A stretch of DNA of 64,000 nt from Bifidobacterium sp. ESL0732 (GCF_029395535.1 NZ_CP113920.1:372001-436000); one strand, 5' to 3'. Shown: positions 34,467-47,298, counted from the stretch's first letter. The notes: generated by a model from the letters alone, not told the origin. Program-made: numbers and translations.

Positions 34467-34508
34467 TGTGCATGCAACAGTAATAACAAGAAATAATCGA
34501 TTGAATTC

Positions 34509-34540
34509 AAGATGGCCCCGGCTCGTACCGGGGCCATCTT
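34509..34540 (+). terminator. Strong hairpin terminator
   Basis: Perfect 13-bp stem AAGATGGCCCCGG / CCGGGGCCATCTT with a 6-base loop, 43 bases after the low-complexity protein's stop. It separates that gene from the glycosyltransferases. Confidence 0.85.
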
Positions 34541-34705
34541 CATGCCGTTTTCATGGGATCTGTTTCAACAACAACGACAACAATCTACGTGTTTTATCAT
34601 ATTCAGATAATGCTCAGTAAACTTCCATGGTACTAGTGACAGGTTTAGGGCTTCGTCCCACGATTGCCTGAGGGTATCTCCAAAATCGTCGTGTGTACTG
34701 TCATT

Positions 34706-35599
34706 ATGACAACACAACAACAGCCGCAAACGGCACAGCATAGTTTCCATTCCGTCAAAGCTTCCTCCGATTCCAAGCACGACTTGTCCAATCCGCCCGA
34801 GCACGTCTCCATCGCGGAAAGTGTGGGGAATCCGGCATATGTGGATGCCGACATTGTTATCCCCGTCTACAACGAATGCGAGCAACTCGCCGATTCGGTG
34901 ATTGCCTTGATGAGGTTTTTGAGTTCCTCGCGTCATAGTCGGTTCTTGGCGCAATCTCAGCCGTCTTATTTTCCGCTATACAGCTGGAATATCGTCATTG
35001 CCGACAACGCGAGCACTGACGATACCTGGCCGATTGCGGCAAGCTTGGCTTGGCAATATCCGAGGTTCATCCGCGCCGTCCGTATTCCGGCGAAAGGCCG
35101 AGGCCGTGCGTTGAAATTGGCGTGGGGTGAATCCCACGCGAAAGTCCGGGCGTATATGGACGTCGATTTATCCACCGATGTCCGACTGACCGATGTGCTG
35201 GTCAATTCGATTTTGCGCGGTCAGGCCGAAGTGGCAAGTGGCTGCCGTCTGCTCGACGAGTCTCATGTCACCCGCTCGGCCAAGCGAGAGTTCATTTCGC
35301 GGAGCTATAACACGTTGTTGCGCACGACATTGGGCGTCACTTTTAAGGATGCGCAATGCGGTTTCAAAGCAATCAGCGCCAGAGCCGCCAGATTTTTGCT
35401 GCCGAAAATACAAGACAACGAATGGTTCTTCGACACCGAACTCTTGACGCTTGCGCAGACATATGGCCTGCCCACCTATATATTCCCCGTGCGCTGGGTT
35501 GAGGACGCGGGCACGACCGTCGACATTCCTGACACCATCCGCAAGGACCTTGAAGGGATCAAGCGGATGCGGCACAGGCTTGCCACTTCACTTATTTGA
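34706..35599 (+). CDS. Family 2 glycosyltransferase (polyprenyl-phosphate sugar transferase type)
   Basis: A 297-residue GT-A enzyme. After about 45 polar residues comes the nucleotide-binding strand ADIVIPVYNECEQLADSV, then IVIADNASTDDTWPIA, the AKGRGRALKLAW loop, and the metal-binding AYMDVDLSTDV (DxD-like). FKDAQCGFKAI and WFFDTELLTLA follow. This pattern is that of dolichyl- or undecaprenyl-phosphate mannosyl/glucosyltransferases, which make lipid-linked sugars used by GT39/GT-C enzymes outside the membrane. Such an enzyme lies 22 bases downstream. The start is uncertain: ATG 34706 has no good ribosome site, and a TTG at 34664 is possible. Confidence 0.85.
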   Translation: MTTQQQPQTAQHSFHSVKASSDSKHDLSNPPEHVSIAESVGNPAYVDADIVIPVYNECEQLADSVIALMRFLSSSRHSRFLAQSQPSYFPLYSWNIVIADNASTDDTWPIAASLAWQYPRFIRAVRIPAKGRGRALKLAWGESHAKVRAYMDVDLSTDVRLTDVLVNSILRGQAEVASGCRLLDESHVTRSAKREFISRSYNTLLRTTLGVTFKDAQCGFKAISARAARFLLPKIQDNEWFFDTELLTLAQTYGLPTYIFPVRWVEDAGTTVDIPDTIRKDLEGIKRMRHRLATSLI

Positions 35600-35621
35600 C
35601 CATATGCAACAAGGACAAACC

Positions 35622-38147
35622 ATGAACGAAAGATCAAATCAGTTCGGTCGCATCAAATCGGCCTTCGTCGGCATTCCCGGAGGCTGTTTCGTCTCCGCCG
35701 ACCCGGTGCACACCGTCCGCCATTCCGTCGCCCGCAAACGCACATGGCTCGATTGGCTCGCTTTCGGCATCATGATGGCAGCAAGCGTGGCGATCATGTT
35801 TGTCAACCTCACGGCCAACGGCTTCGCCAACGAATTCTACGCAGCCGCCGCCCAAGCCGGTTCGAAAAACTGGGAGGCGTTCCTATGGGGGTCGTCGGAT
35901 GCCGCGAACTCCATCACCGTCGACAAGCCACCGGCCGCGTTGTGGCTGATGGCGCTTTCCATCAAAGCGTTCGGTCTGAATTCCTTCGCTTTGCTGCTGC
36001 CCGAAGCACTCTGCGGGGTGCTGAGCGTGTGGCTGCTATACGCTTCGGTGCGCCGGTACTGGGGCAATTGGGCCGGTATCATCGCCGGTTCGACGCTCGC
36101 GCTGACCCCTGTGGTCGCGCTGATGTTCCGTTTCGATAATCCTGACGCGCTGCTCGTTTTGCTGATGATTGCCGCTTCGGTCTTGGTCTTGCGAGCCTTG
36201 GAATATGAACCAGACCGTAAAGGCAACCGCAAGCGCACTTTGTGGCTGGCGCTTGCCGGAGTATGCATCGGCCTAGGCTTCCTCACCAAACAGATGCAGG
36301 TGTTTCTCGTTCTTCCGGGCTTTGCGCTCGCGATTCTCATCGCCTCACCGACCAAATTCTGGCGACGTTTGGTCGACAGTGTTGTCGCGCTCGCTTCGAT
36401 GGTGATCAGCGCCGGCTGGTGGGTCCTGCTCACGGTTATCGTCCCCGCCGGTTCGCGCCCGTACATCGGCGGTTCACAGAACAATTCGTTCCTTGAACTC
36501 ACCTTTGGATACAACGGCTTCGGCCGTCTGACCGGCAATGAAACAGGCTCTGTCGTTCCGGGAGGCGGTGGCGGCCGCGCGCCCGCTGACCACGCCGGCA
36601 CCGGTTCCACGGGCGGCAAGATTTCCGAAACCCTCGGCAACGCCTACAGCGCGATGACCGGCATGGATGGAGGTCCCGGCCCTGTTCCTGGTACTGCAGG
36701 TCTAGGCCAAAGCCACACTGGCCGAGGCCAAGGCGGCGGTATGTGGGGCCAGACTGGTATCACGCGTCTTTTCGACGGGGTCTACGGTACCCAGATTTCG
36801 TGGCTTGCCCCCATTGCGCTGGCTGGCATCCTCATCGGCCTCGCCGTTTCGATTCGTGTTCGTCGCACCGACATGCGTCGCGCCGGTGTGATGGTGTGGG
36901 GCGGTTGGCTGGCTGTCACTTGGCTGACCTTCAGCTTCATGGGCGGCATTTTCCATCAGTATTACACTGTGGCTCTTGCACCCGCGGTTGCTGTGATGGT
37001 TGCCGTTGCCGTGCAAAGCCTCTGGGAACGGCGTGATACGTTGTGGTCGCGTCTGATGGCGATGGCACTGGTACTTGTCAACACTCTGTGGGCCGGGCAA
37101 TTGCTTTCACGCGCGACTTGGTTGCCGTGGCTGCGTCCTGCGGTTCTCGTCATCGGCGGTCTGGCGACGCTCGCGCTGCTGGTTTCCGCTATCGCTCTGC
37201 TGCCGATACGTTCGTTGCATGCTCTGCGTTCCGGCAAAGGCGCGAATGTCATCGGCAAGATTGGTTTAATCGGCATCGTTTTGGCCGTGGTCGCCCTTTA
37301 CGCCGGCCCAGCCGCATGGACGGGCTATACGGTTGCCACTGGTCATCACGGTTCAATAGTCACGGCCGGCCCGGAGATTTCAGGTTCGATGGGCGGTCCT
37401 GGCGGTCCCGGCGGTGGTCGTGGTGGACGCGGAGGTTTTGGCGGTCAAGGTGGCCAAGGAGGTCCCGGAGGGAATATGCCTGGTGGTGGCCAACAAGGTC
37501 AGGTTCAAGGTCAAAGTCAGGGTCAGGCCGGTGCTGGGAACCTTGACGGACAAGGTCAGGGTGGCTTCGGAGCAGGCATGCCGAGCCAGAATAACCAGAA
37601 TGGCCAAAACGGCACCAACGGCCAAAGCAGTGGAAGTGGCAAAAATAGCGCAAGTCGCCATGACGGTTTCTCGAGTCGAGGCCAACGCGGTGCTAACAGC
37701 ATGCGTAACGGCCACGGCGGTGCCGGCGGTCTGCTTGGCGGTGACGGTGCAAGCTCGGTCGGCAGCAAACTCAAGAGTCTGCTGATGAAAGACTCCGACC
37801 AGTACACATGGATTGCCGCAGCCACGGGTTCGCAGAGCGCGTCCGGCTACCAGCTGGCCACGCAGCAGCCTGTCATGCCTATCGGCGGTTTCAACGGCTC
37901 CGACCCGAGCCCGACGCTCGCGCAGTTCAAGAGTTACGTCAAGCAAGGCAAGATTCACTACTACATCGGCGGCGGCGAAATGGGAGGTAGGCATAACGGC
38001 GGCGATGGCGGCGGCATGGGCGGCAACCAGATGGGCGGTTCCAACGCTTCCAGCCAGATTGCCACATGGGTCGAGGCCAACTTCAAGTCCCAAACGGTCG
38101 ACGGCGTTACCCTCTACGACCTGACCGCCCCCAAGGCCACTAAGTAA
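35622..38147 (+). CDS. GT39-like membrane glycosyltransferase with Gly-rich spacer
   Basis: An 841-residue GT-C type integral-membrane transferase (ArnT/PMT-like) that would move sugar from a polyprenyl phosphate to an acceptor outside the cell. The catalytic first loop carries NEFYAAAAQAGSKNWEAF and DKPPAALWLMAL, and about 11 hydrophobic helices follow. A Gly/Gly-Pro/Gln-rich spacer (about residues 586-710) links to a small C-terminal extracellular domain (YTWIAAATGSQSASGYQL to the end). Another Gly-rich loop lies near 300-370. AAGGA sits 6 bases before ATG 35622. The upstream GT2 enzyme probably supplies its donor. The spacer is unusual for the family and may project the last domain through the wall. 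Confidence 0.82.
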   Translation: MNERSNQFGRIKSAFVGIPGGCFVSADPVHTVRHSVARKRTWLDWLAFGIMMAASVAIMFVNLTANGFANEFYAAAAQAGSKNWEAFLWGSSDAANSITVDKPPAALWLMALSIKAFGLNSFALLLPEALCGVLSVWLLYASVRRYWGNWAGIIAGSTLALTPVVALMFRFDNPDALLVLLMIAASVLVLRALEYEPDRKGNRKRTLWLALAGVCIGLGFLTKQMQVFLVLPGFALAILIASPTKFWRRLVDSVVALASMVISAGWWVLLTVIVPAGSRPYIGGSQNNSFLELTFGYNGFGRLTGNETGSVVPGGGGGRAPADHAGTGSTGGKISETLGNAYSAMTGMDGGPGPVPGTAGLGQSHTGRGQGGGMWGQTGITRLFDGVYGTQISWLAPIALAGILIGLAVSIRVRRTDMRRAGVMVWGGWLAVTWLTFSFMGGIFHQYYTVALAPAVAVMVAVAVQSLWERRDTLWSRLMAMALVLVNTLWAGQLLSRATWLPWLRPAVLVIGGLATLALLVSAIALLPIRSLHALRSGKGANVIGKIGLIGIVLAVVALYAGPAAWTGYTVATGHHGSIVTAGPEISGSMGGPGGPGGGRGGRGGFGGQGGQGGPGGNMPGGGQQGQVQGQSQGQAGAGNLDGQGQGGFGAGMPSQNNQNGQNGTNGQSSGSGKNSASRHDGFSSRGQRGANSMRNGHGGAGGLLGGDGASSVGSKLKSLLMKDSDQYTWIAAATGSQSASGYQLATQQPVMPIGGFNGSDPSPTLAQFKSYVKQGKIHYYIGGGEMGGRHNGGDGGGMGGNQMGGSNASSQIATWVEANFKSQTVDGVTLYDLTAPKATK

Positions 38148-38196
38148 AGGAGGTAGTCGCACCGACAGTAAAGTAACCAAGCCAAGTAATCGGGGG

Positions 38197-38234
38197 CGTG
38201 CGTACGGAAACATCTCCAGCTTTCCGTCCGCACG
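38197..38234 (+). terminator. Terminator after the GT39-like gene
   Basis: CGTGCGTACGGAAA pairs with TTTCCGTCCGCACG (14 bp, one mismatch) around a 10-base loop, 49 bases after the stop codon. No U-run follows. Confidence 0.55.
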
Positions 38235-38347
38235 TCTCAGGATTCATAACCCGTTTATTCTCCGAACCCATAACCCAGAGGTTTCAGGCCCGAAAGTTTC
38301 AGGTTTCAGCGATTTTTAAGCGTACCTTGACGTTATCGAAAAATAAT

Positions 38348-38378
38348 TAAGCCCGAAATCGTTGAGATTCCGGGCTTT
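38348..38378 (-). terminator. Terminator of tRNA-fMet
   Basis: On the minus strand, AAGCCCG ... CGGGCTT forms a stem followed by AATTATTTTT, immediately after the CCA end of the initiator tRNA. Confidence 0.75.
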
Positions 38379-38455
38379 TGGTAGCGGGGTCAGGATTTGA
38401 ACCTGAGACCTCTGGGTTATGAGCCCAGCGAGCTACCGAACTGCTCCACCCCGCG
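38379..38455 (-). tRNA. Initiator tRNA-fMet (CAT), CCA encoded
   Basis: Read on the minus strand, a complete cloverleaf of 77 bases including an encoded CCA end. The anticodon is CAT. The anticodon stem has three consecutive G-C pairs (GGG/CCC around CTCATAA) and the 1-72 position is an unpaired C-T. These two features identify the initiator rather than the elongator tRNA-Met, and the 3' end GCTACCA is like other actinobacterial initiator tRNAs I recall. Confidence 0.95.
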
Positions 38456-38569
38456 ACGGCTGTTCATGTGTTTAAGACAGCAATAATCTAGATTACGGAT
38501 AATGACGCAAATGTCAAATTTCCGGCGAGTTTTTTGCTATGAGGGCAGAAGTGTGGTCATAATGGAACC

Positions 38570-39616
38570 ATGCCTATCAAGATTGCCAGCGGACTGCCGG
38601 CGCGTGAAATACTCGATAGCGAAAGGATCTTCGCCATCGAAAAACCTGAGGCGGAGCAGCAGAAGATCCGCCCCCTGAAGTTGGTCATCCTCAACCTCAT
38701 GCCCAAGAAAATCGAGACGGAAACGCAGCTGTTGCGTCTGATTTCCAAGTCGCCTCTGCAGGTCGACATCGATTTCATGAAAACCTCGACCCACGAGCCC
38801 ACGCATGTCAGTGCCGACCATCTGCTCAAGTTTTACGAGAACTTTGATGCCTTCAAAGACAACTATTACGACGGCCTGGTGGTCACGGGCGCGCCCGTGG
38901 AGCAGCTTGATTTCGCAGAGGTAGATTACTGGGACGAGTTGACGCAGATCCTCGACTGGGCGCAGACCCACGTTTTCTCCACGATGTACCTGTGCTGGGG
39001 AGCGATGGCCGGCCTCAACTACCGTTACGGGATCCGCAAGGTTGATTTTAAAGAAAAGCTTTTCGGCGTGTTCCCGCAATTTCTGCAGGACGAGTATTGC
39101 TTTATCACCAACGGATTCGATGAGATTTCACTGCAGCCGCATTCACGCGTTGCTGGCATGAACGAGGACGATATCGCCGCGAACAAGGATTTGCAGGTGC
39201 TCACCTGGGGGCCGCAGACCGGTTCCGGGCTTATAGCCGCCCGTGATTTTTCCGAGGTTTTCGTGCTTGGCCATTGGGAATACGGCAAGTACACTTTGCG
39301 AGACGAATACGAGCGCGACAAAGCCAAAGGCCTTACGAATGTGCCGTTCCCGGTCAACTATTTCCCGCACGATGACCCCACGATGGAGCCGCTCTTCTCG
39401 TGGCGTGCCCATGCGAATCTGCTCTGGCGCAACTGGCTCAACTGGGTTTACGAAACCACTCCGTATGATCTCAAAGAGGTTCCGAAACTTCGCGCAGAGA
39501 AAAAATTGGGTACTGATCGCTCCATTCGACATGAGCCTGGCGTTCCGCGCAACGATTGTTTCAAACAACTTGTAAATGATGGATATGGACTTATCTCGGA
39601 TGCGATAGGAAAGTGA
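38570..39616 (+). CDS. metA: Homoserine O-acetyltransferase (MetA family)
   Basis: A 348-residue enzyme activating homoserine for methionine synthesis. The catalytic triad is at canonical numbers: nucleophile Cys142 (MYLCWGAMAG), His235 and Glu237 (LGHWEYGKY). Residue 111, which sets acyl-donor choice in this family, is Glu (GAPVEQLDF). By the known rule (Gly for succinyl-CoA, Glu for acetyl-CoA) it predicts acetyl-CoA use despite the common name homoserine succinyltransferase. Length is slightly above the usual 300-310 because of an extended C-terminus (after residue 310). It stands alone between the initiator tRNA and the ATP synthase operon. Confidence 0.93.
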   Translation: MPIKIASGLPAREILDSERIFAIEKPEAEQQKIRPLKLVILNLMPKKIETETQLLRLISKSPLQVDIDFMKTSTHEPTHVSADHLLKFYENFDAFKDNYYDGLVVTGAPVEQLDFAEVDYWDELTQILDWAQTHVFSTMYLCWGAMAGLNYRYGIRKVDFKEKLFGVFPQFLQDEYCFITNGFDEISLQPHSRVAGMNEDDIAANKDLQVLTWGPQTGSGLIAARDFSEVFVLGHWEYGKYTLRDEYERDKAKGLTNVPFPVNYFPHDDPTMEPLFSWRAHANLLWRNWLNWVYETTPYDLKEVPKLRAEKKLGTDRSIRHEPGVPRNDCFKQLVNDGYGLISDAIGK

Positions 39617-39692
39617 AATACCCAACAAAATGCTGTTTAATGATGTCGAAAGCTATCTTTAAATGCTAATATTGACACTAATTGTGACGGTA

Positions 39693-39722
39693 TTTACATT
39701 TTTCGGGAAAGCGACGTACAAT
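39693..39722 (+). promoter_or_regulatory. Putative promoter of the atp operon
   Basis: TTTACA (39693-39698) and TACAAT (39717-39722) with an 18-base spacer, about 180 bases before atpB. TTGACA at 39672 is an alternative -35 without a good -10. The gap between metA and atpB otherwise holds no gene. Confidence 0.45.
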
Positions 39723-39902
39723 CGTCAGCGGCCATTCGGCGTTGAGGGTCGTGCCGGATGCGTCAAGCCCCCGCATGATTCTCGTCGCTGAAAACCAAAG
39801 AAACGAGATGTCGCTAATTCGCATCGAATCGCGGAACGCTGTATTCTCATTTCCGTTAAGTGGAATAGACTGGTAAGCCTGAGGTTAAATCAGGGAGGGC
39901 AC

Positions 39903-40718
39903 ATGATCGAAGCTGTTGGCACGAATATGTTGTTGGCATCGGCGTCTGGCGCGGATTTGCCGGGTGTCAACGACTTCCTGCCTCCGGAGATTCTTTTCCA
40001 GGGCACGCCGTTCGCTATCAACCGCATCATTCTCATCCGCATCGTTGCCACGATTCTTTTGCTCATCATTTTGGGCATCACCGCGGCTCGTGCCAAGCTC
40101 ATTCCCGGTCGTTGGCAGGGTCTGATCGAATTCGGCATGGACTTCGTACGCAACAGCGTGGTGTACGAGACCATGGGCGAGTTACGCGGCAAACGTTACG
40201 TGCCGATGATCACCACCCTGTTCTTCACGATTTTCTTCTTCAACCTCTTCGGTGTCATCCCCGGGGCCAATATGGCCGCGACGGCCACCATCACCATGCC
40301 GTTGGTCTTCGCTATCTGGGTACTGGTGCAGTACTGGATCGCCGCATGCCGTGAAAAAGGACTTTGGGGCTACATTCGCGACGAGTGCTTCACGCCTGGA
40401 GTGCCGTGGCCCGTCTACATCCTTCTGGCTCCGATTCAGCTGCTCGAGTTGGTCATCATCCGCCCGGCGTCGCTGACGATTCGACTGTTCGCCAACATGA
40501 TTTCCGGCCACCTTACGGTCGCTACGTGCTTGGCGTTCGCCCAGTTCTGGATGATTGAGTCGGCCAACAAGATGGTGGGTATCCCGGTGGGTGCCGCGTG
40601 GTTCCTCGGCGGTTTTGTGATGACGCTTTTCGAAGTCTTCGTCGCGTTCCTGCAGGCCTACGTCTTCTCTATCCTTGCAACGGTCTATATCAACCTGAGT
40701 TATCCGGAGGCCGAATAG
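39903..40718 (+). CDS. atpB: F-type ATP synthase subunit a
   Basis: A 271-residue membrane subunit forming the proton half-channels of F0. The essential Arg is in SLTIRLFANMISGHL, with further conserved Glu/His around PIQLLELVIIRP. Five to six membrane helices are evident. GGGAGGG lies 3-9 bases before the ATG. It is the first gene of the operon atpB-E-F-H-A-G-D-C. No atpI precedes it, as in bifidobacteria I recall; the operon provides acid-stress proton pumping in fermentative bacteria. Confidence 0.97.
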   Translation: MIEAVGTNMLLASASGADLPGVNDFLPPEILFQGTPFAINRIILIRIVATILLLIILGITAARAKLIPGRWQGLIEFGMDFVRNSVVYETMGELRGKRYVPMITTLFFTIFFFNLFGVIPGANMAATATITMPLVFAIWVLVQYWIAACREKGLWGYIRDECFTPGVPWPVYILLAPIQLLELVIIRPASLTIRLFANMISGHLTVATCLAFAQFWMIESANKMVGIPVGAAWFLGGFVMTLFEVFVAFLQAYVFSILATVYINLSYPEAE

Positions 40719-40765
40719 CCAACAAACAGTCAGAAAGACCACGACAATATTGCGGCCTTGCCTAG

Positions 40766-41098
<333 letters not shown>

Positions 41099-41156
41099 AA
41101 GCAAACCGGCAACAAGCGAAAACAATGACAAAAACGAACAATGAAAGGAGATCACG

Positions 41157-41690
41157 ATGACATTTGCTGCCTCGAAGGGCATCAACCTGTTTATCCCGAA
41201 GGTCTATGACATCGTATGGTCCCTGATCATTCTTGCCATAGTCGCTGTGTTCTTCTACAAATTCTTTATGCCGAAGTTCAACGCCATTTTCGACGAACGT
41301 GCCGAAAAGATCGAAGGCAACATCGCCAAGGCCAAAAAGGCCAAGGAAGATGCGGACTCGGCCAAGAAGAAGTATGAGGATCAACTCAACCACGCCCGTG
41401 TCGATGCTTCCAAGATCACCGACAACGCTCGCGGCGAGGCGACGAAGATCATTTCCGACGCCCACACCCGTGCGGACAAGGAAGCTGAGCAGATCACCGC
41501 GAACGCACAGCGCTCGATAGCCTCGCAGCAGCAGCAGGCGATGGTGTCGTTGAAGAGCGAGGTCGGTACATTGGCCACAGCTCTCGCTGGCAAAATCCTG
41601 GGTGCCAAGCTCGAGGATAGTGACGTGCAGACCAACATGCTCGACGGTATGATCGACGATCTCGACAAGAAAACGGACAATACGAAGTGA
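41157..41690 (+). CDS. atpF: F-type ATP synthase subunit b
   Basis: A 177-residue stator subunit: one N-terminal membrane helix (YDIVWSLIILAIVAVFFYKF) followed by a long charged amphipathic helix rich in Ala, Lys, Glu and Gln that dimerises in the peripheral stalk. FFMPKFNAIFDERAEKIEG is the typical juxtamembrane stretch. AAAGGAG precedes the ATG. It is positioned between atpE and atpH as expected. Confidence 0.96.
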   Translation: MTFAASKGINLFIPKVYDIVWSLIILAIVAVFFYKFFMPKFNAIFDERAEKIEGNIAKAKKAKEDADSAKKKYEDQLNHARVDASKITDNARGEATKIISDAHTRADKEAEQITANAQRSIASQQQQAMVSLKSEVGTLATALAGKILGAKLEDSDVQTNMLDGMIDDLDKKTDNTK

Positions 41691-41768
41691 CAGGTTCCGA
41701 CAACCGACGGAATATGTTGCAGCACCTGGATTCGATGACAGATCTATTCAAGGAAGGTGAGGTGAACA

Positions 41769-42596
41769 ATGCGAGGAGAAGCGTCATTACACGCCGATCG
41801 CCAATCGCGTGATTCCCTGGCCCCGAAGCTGAGGGCGAAGGGAACGGATGCCTGGCGAATCGGTGAAGAGCTGTTCGTCGTCACCAACCTGCTTGACCAT
41901 GATGCGCAGGTGGAGCGTTCGCTTACCGATCCCTCACGGCCTACTGCCGACAAGGTTGCGCTTATCAACGGTATTCTTGCCGATCAGGCGGATCCTTTGA
42001 CGGTGGAGATTCTGAGCGATTTGGTTTCCCGCAATTGGAGCCGAGTCGTTGATATCGCCAATGCTGTAGAGGATTTCGCGGTCGATGCCATGATGTATTA
42101 CGCCGATGCGACCGATAGCACACTTGCTGTTTCCGTCGAATTGGCGGAAATGCGTTCCGCATTGCTCAAGATGTCGGTGTTGCGTTCCAAGCTTTCCGAT
42201 GACTTTGCACCAGCCAAGGCGCGCCTTGACCTCCTGCATGCGGTTTTCGGCAACTCAAAACTCAACAAGGTGACCATGAGATTGGCCGAACACGCGGTGG
42301 CCAATCCTCGTCATCGTCGCTTCCTTGAGACCCTTGAGTGGCTTATCGCCAAGTTCACCCGCCATATGGGTGAATCGATGGTCACCGTCACCACGGCCAC
42401 GCCGTTGAACAAGGCGCAGATTAAGCGGCTTACCGAGATCTACACAAACAAGCTCGGTCGCCCGGTGCATATCAATTCGTCCGTTGATCCCTCGGTTCTC
42501 GGCGGTATGCGTGTGCAGATTGGAGCGGATGTCACGGACAACACCGTCGCCGCCCAGCTTTTGCAATTGCGTCGTAAAGTGACCACGGAAATGTGA
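41769..42596 (+). CDS. atpH: F-type ATP synthase subunit delta
   Basis: A 275-residue OSCP/delta subunit linking the stalk to F1. It is longer than the 180-residue E. coli protein, as is normal in Actinobacteria, where the N-terminal part is extended. The C-terminal VTVTTATPLNKAQIKRLTEI and GGMRVQIGADVTDNTV are diagnostic of the family. AAGGAAGGTGAGG lies before the ATG. The 78-base gap after atpF holds nothing else. Confidence 0.94.
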   Translation: MRGEASLHADRQSRDSLAPKLRAKGTDAWRIGEELFVVTNLLDHDAQVERSLTDPSRPTADKVALINGILADQADPLTVEILSDLVSRNWSRVVDIANAVEDFAVDAMMYYADATDSTLAVSVELAEMRSALLKMSVLRSKLSDDFAPAKARLDLLHAVFGNSKLNKVTMRLAEHAVANPRHRRFLETLEWLIAKFTRHMGESMVTVTTATPLNKAQIKRLTEIYTNKLGRPVHINSSVDPSVLGGMRVQIGADVTDNTVAAQLLQLRRKVTTEM

Positions 42597-42682
42597 GCGG
42601 AACAGCGCAACCAAACAAGGTACTTGAAAAGGCACCTGTACCAAGACTTATCAGTCAACAAATTAATCAATAAGGAGTGATC

Positions 42683-44311
42683 ATGGCAGAACTTACCATT
42701 GATCCTGCGAATGTGCGAAAGGCCCTCGACGATTTCGTCGATTCGTACAAGCCCAGCGACACTCCCACCCAAGAGGTGGGTTATGTTGCGACGGCCGGCG
42801 ATGGCATCGCACACGTAACGGGACTGCCTGGTTGCATGGCCAACGAGCTGCTGACGTTTGAAGACGGCACGCTCGGCCTGGCTTTCAACCTTGATCCCCG
42901 TGAGATCGGCGTGGTTATCCTCGGCGACTTCGCAGGTGTCGAGGAAGGCCAGGAGGTACGGCGCACCGGAGAGGTGCTGTCCGTGCCGGTCGGCGACGGC
43001 TACCTCGGGCGTACGGTTGACCCTCTGGGCAAACCGATCGATGGCTTGGGTGAAATCAAAAGCGAAGGCCGCAGAATTCTCGAGGCGCAGGCCCCGGATG
43101 TGATGCATCGTCAACCCGTCGTGGAACCGCTTTCCACGGGGCTCAAGGCCATTGACGCGATGACACCGATCGGCCGTGGTCAGCGCCAGCTCATCATTGG
43201 CGATCGCCAGACCGGCAAGACGGCCATCGCGATCGATGCGATTCTGAACCAGAAGAGCAACTGGGAGAGCGGCGACCCGAAGAAACAGGTGCGCTGCATC
43301 TATGTGGCTGTCGGTCAGAAGGGCTCCACCATCGCCTCCGTGCGTCAGAGCCTTGAAGAGGCGGGTGCGATGGAGTATACGACCATCGTGGCTTCCCCGG
43401 CTTCCGATTCCGCTGGTTTCAAGTACATCGCCCCCTACACCGGCTCGGCCATCGGCCAGCACTGGATGTATCACGGCAAGCACGTCCTCATCGTCTTCGA
43501 CGATCTGTCGAAGCAGGCCGAGGCCTACCGTTCGATTTCCCTGCTGCTGCGTCGTCCGCCGGGGCGTGAAGCTTACCCGGGAGACGTCTTCTATCTGCAT
43601 TCCCGTCTGCTCGAACGCTGTGCCAAGCTCTCCGATGATCTTGGCGCCGGCTCGATGACCGGTCTGCCGATTGTGGAGACAAAGGCAAACGACGTGTCCG
43701 CCTACATCCCGACGAACGTCATTTCCATCACAGACGGCCAGATCTTCCTGCAGTCCGACCTGTTCAATGCCAACCAGCGCCCCGCTGTGGACGTCGGCAT
43801 CTCGGTTTCCCGTGTCGGTGGCGCGGCCCAGACCAAGGCGTTGAAGAAGGTCTCCGGCACCCTGAAGATCTCCTTGGCCCAGTACCGTTCGCTGCAGTCC
43901 TTCGCGATGTTCGCCTCCGATTTGGATGCGGCTTCCAAGGCCCAGCTGACGCGCGGTGCGCGACTGACCGAACTGTTGAAGCAGCCTCAGTTCTCGCCGT
44001 ATTCGATGGAGCAGGAGGTCGTCTCCGTATGGGCCGGCACTCACGGCAAGCTCGATGATCTCGAGATCGCCGACGTGCTGCCGTTTGAGCATGGCCTGTT
44101 GGGCTATCTCGAGCACAACACCGATATCTTGAAGACGATTCGCGACACCGAGAACTTCACCGATGACACGGAGAAGGCTTTGGACGCGGCCGTCGAGAAA
44201 TACCGTGAGAACTATGTGACCAAGGCCGGCAAGCCGTTGGTCATCAAGAAGCCGGTCGCCACCACTCCTACCAAGATTGAGCAGGAAAAGATTGTGGCGG
44301 GTGATAAGTAA
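42683..44311 (+). CDS. atpA: F-type ATP synthase subunit alpha
   Basis: A 542-residue F1 subunit with a non-catalytic nucleotide site. P-loop [13 protein letters not shown] lies near residue 170, followed by the [11 protein letters not shown] segment and the family signature around [20 protein letters not shown] 42683 is chosen over a GTG two codons earlier because AAGGAG is six bases before it. The Lys/Glu-rich C-terminal end is slightly longer than in E. coli. Confidence 0.98.
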   Translation: MAELTIDPANVRKALDDFVDSYKPSDTPTQEVGYVATAGDGIAHVTGLPGCMANELLTFEDGTLGLAFNLDPREIGVVILGDFAGVEEGQEVRRTGEVLSVPVGDGYLGRTVDPLGKPIDGLGEIKSEGRRILEAQAPDVMHRQPVVEPLSTGLKAIDAMTPIGRGQRQLIIGDRQTGKTAIAIDAILNQKSNWESGDPKKQVRCIYVAVGQKGSTIASVRQSLEEAGAMEYTTIVASPASDSAGFKYIAPYTGSAIGQHWMYHGKHVLIVFDDLSKQAEAYRSISLLLRRPPGREAYPGDVFYLHSRLLERCAKLSDDLGAGSMTGLPIVETKANDVSAYIPTNVISITDGQIFLQSDLFNANQRPAVDVGISVSRVGGAAQTKALKKVSGTLKISLAQYRSLQSFAMFASDLDAASKAQLTRGARLTELLKQPQFSPYSMEQEVVSVWAGTHGKLDDLEIADVLPFEHGLLGYLEHNTDILKTIRDTENFTDDTEKALDAAVEKYRENYVTKAGKPLVIKKPVATTPTKIEQEKIVAGDK

Positions 44312-44314
44312 CCC

Positions 44315-46820
<2,506 letters not shown>

Positions 46821-46821
<1 letters not shown>

Positions 46822-47114
46822 TGGCTGGCTCCACGATGAAGGTGAATATCGTCGCTTCCGACCGTCCCTTGTGGAGCGGCGTTGCGAAGTCCGTTTCCAT
46901 CCCCGCCAGCGAGGGTGGCATGGGACTTCTGCCCGATCACGAGCCGATTCTGACGGTTATCGACAAGGGCACGGTTTCGGCCATTGACGTTGACGGCAAT
47001 CGCCACAGCTTCGAGGTGACCGACGGATTCGCGTCCTTCGATTCCAACTCACTGACCGTCGCCGTGGAAACCGGCGTGGACACCAAGAAGGATCCGACGC
47101 AAGCGGCAGAGTAG
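46821..47114 (+). CDS. atpC: F-type ATP synthase subunit epsilon
   Basis: A 97-residue subunit containing only the N-terminal beta-sandwich of epsilon (MKVNIVASDRPLWSGVAKSV, GGMGLLPDHEPILTVI) and lacking the C-terminal helical hairpin that inhibits rotation in E. coli. The short form is common in Actinobacteria. The start is fixed by overlap with the atpD stop and is followed by a strong terminator that ends the operon. Confidence 0.95.
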
Positions 47115-47145
47115 TTCGTCCGGTTCGTCGGCAACTTTCGTCAAT

Positions 47146-47181
47146 AAAACGGAGACATCGAAGATTCGGTGTCTCCGTTTT
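47146..47181 (+). terminator. Terminator of the atp operon
   Basis: Perfect 12-bp stem AAAACGGAGACA / TGTCTCCGTTTT with a 12-base loop; the T-rich side follows directly. It lies 32 bases after atpC. Confidence 0.92.
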
Positions 47182-47298
47182 GTATTTGATTGCTATATCA
47201 ACAGTTGGCTCATACAGATATGTACTACACTATGTTACAAATTATCTTAAGTGTTTATTTGGGAAATTTCGCCCAGAGGCTCGGGTAAGGTAGCCAAC

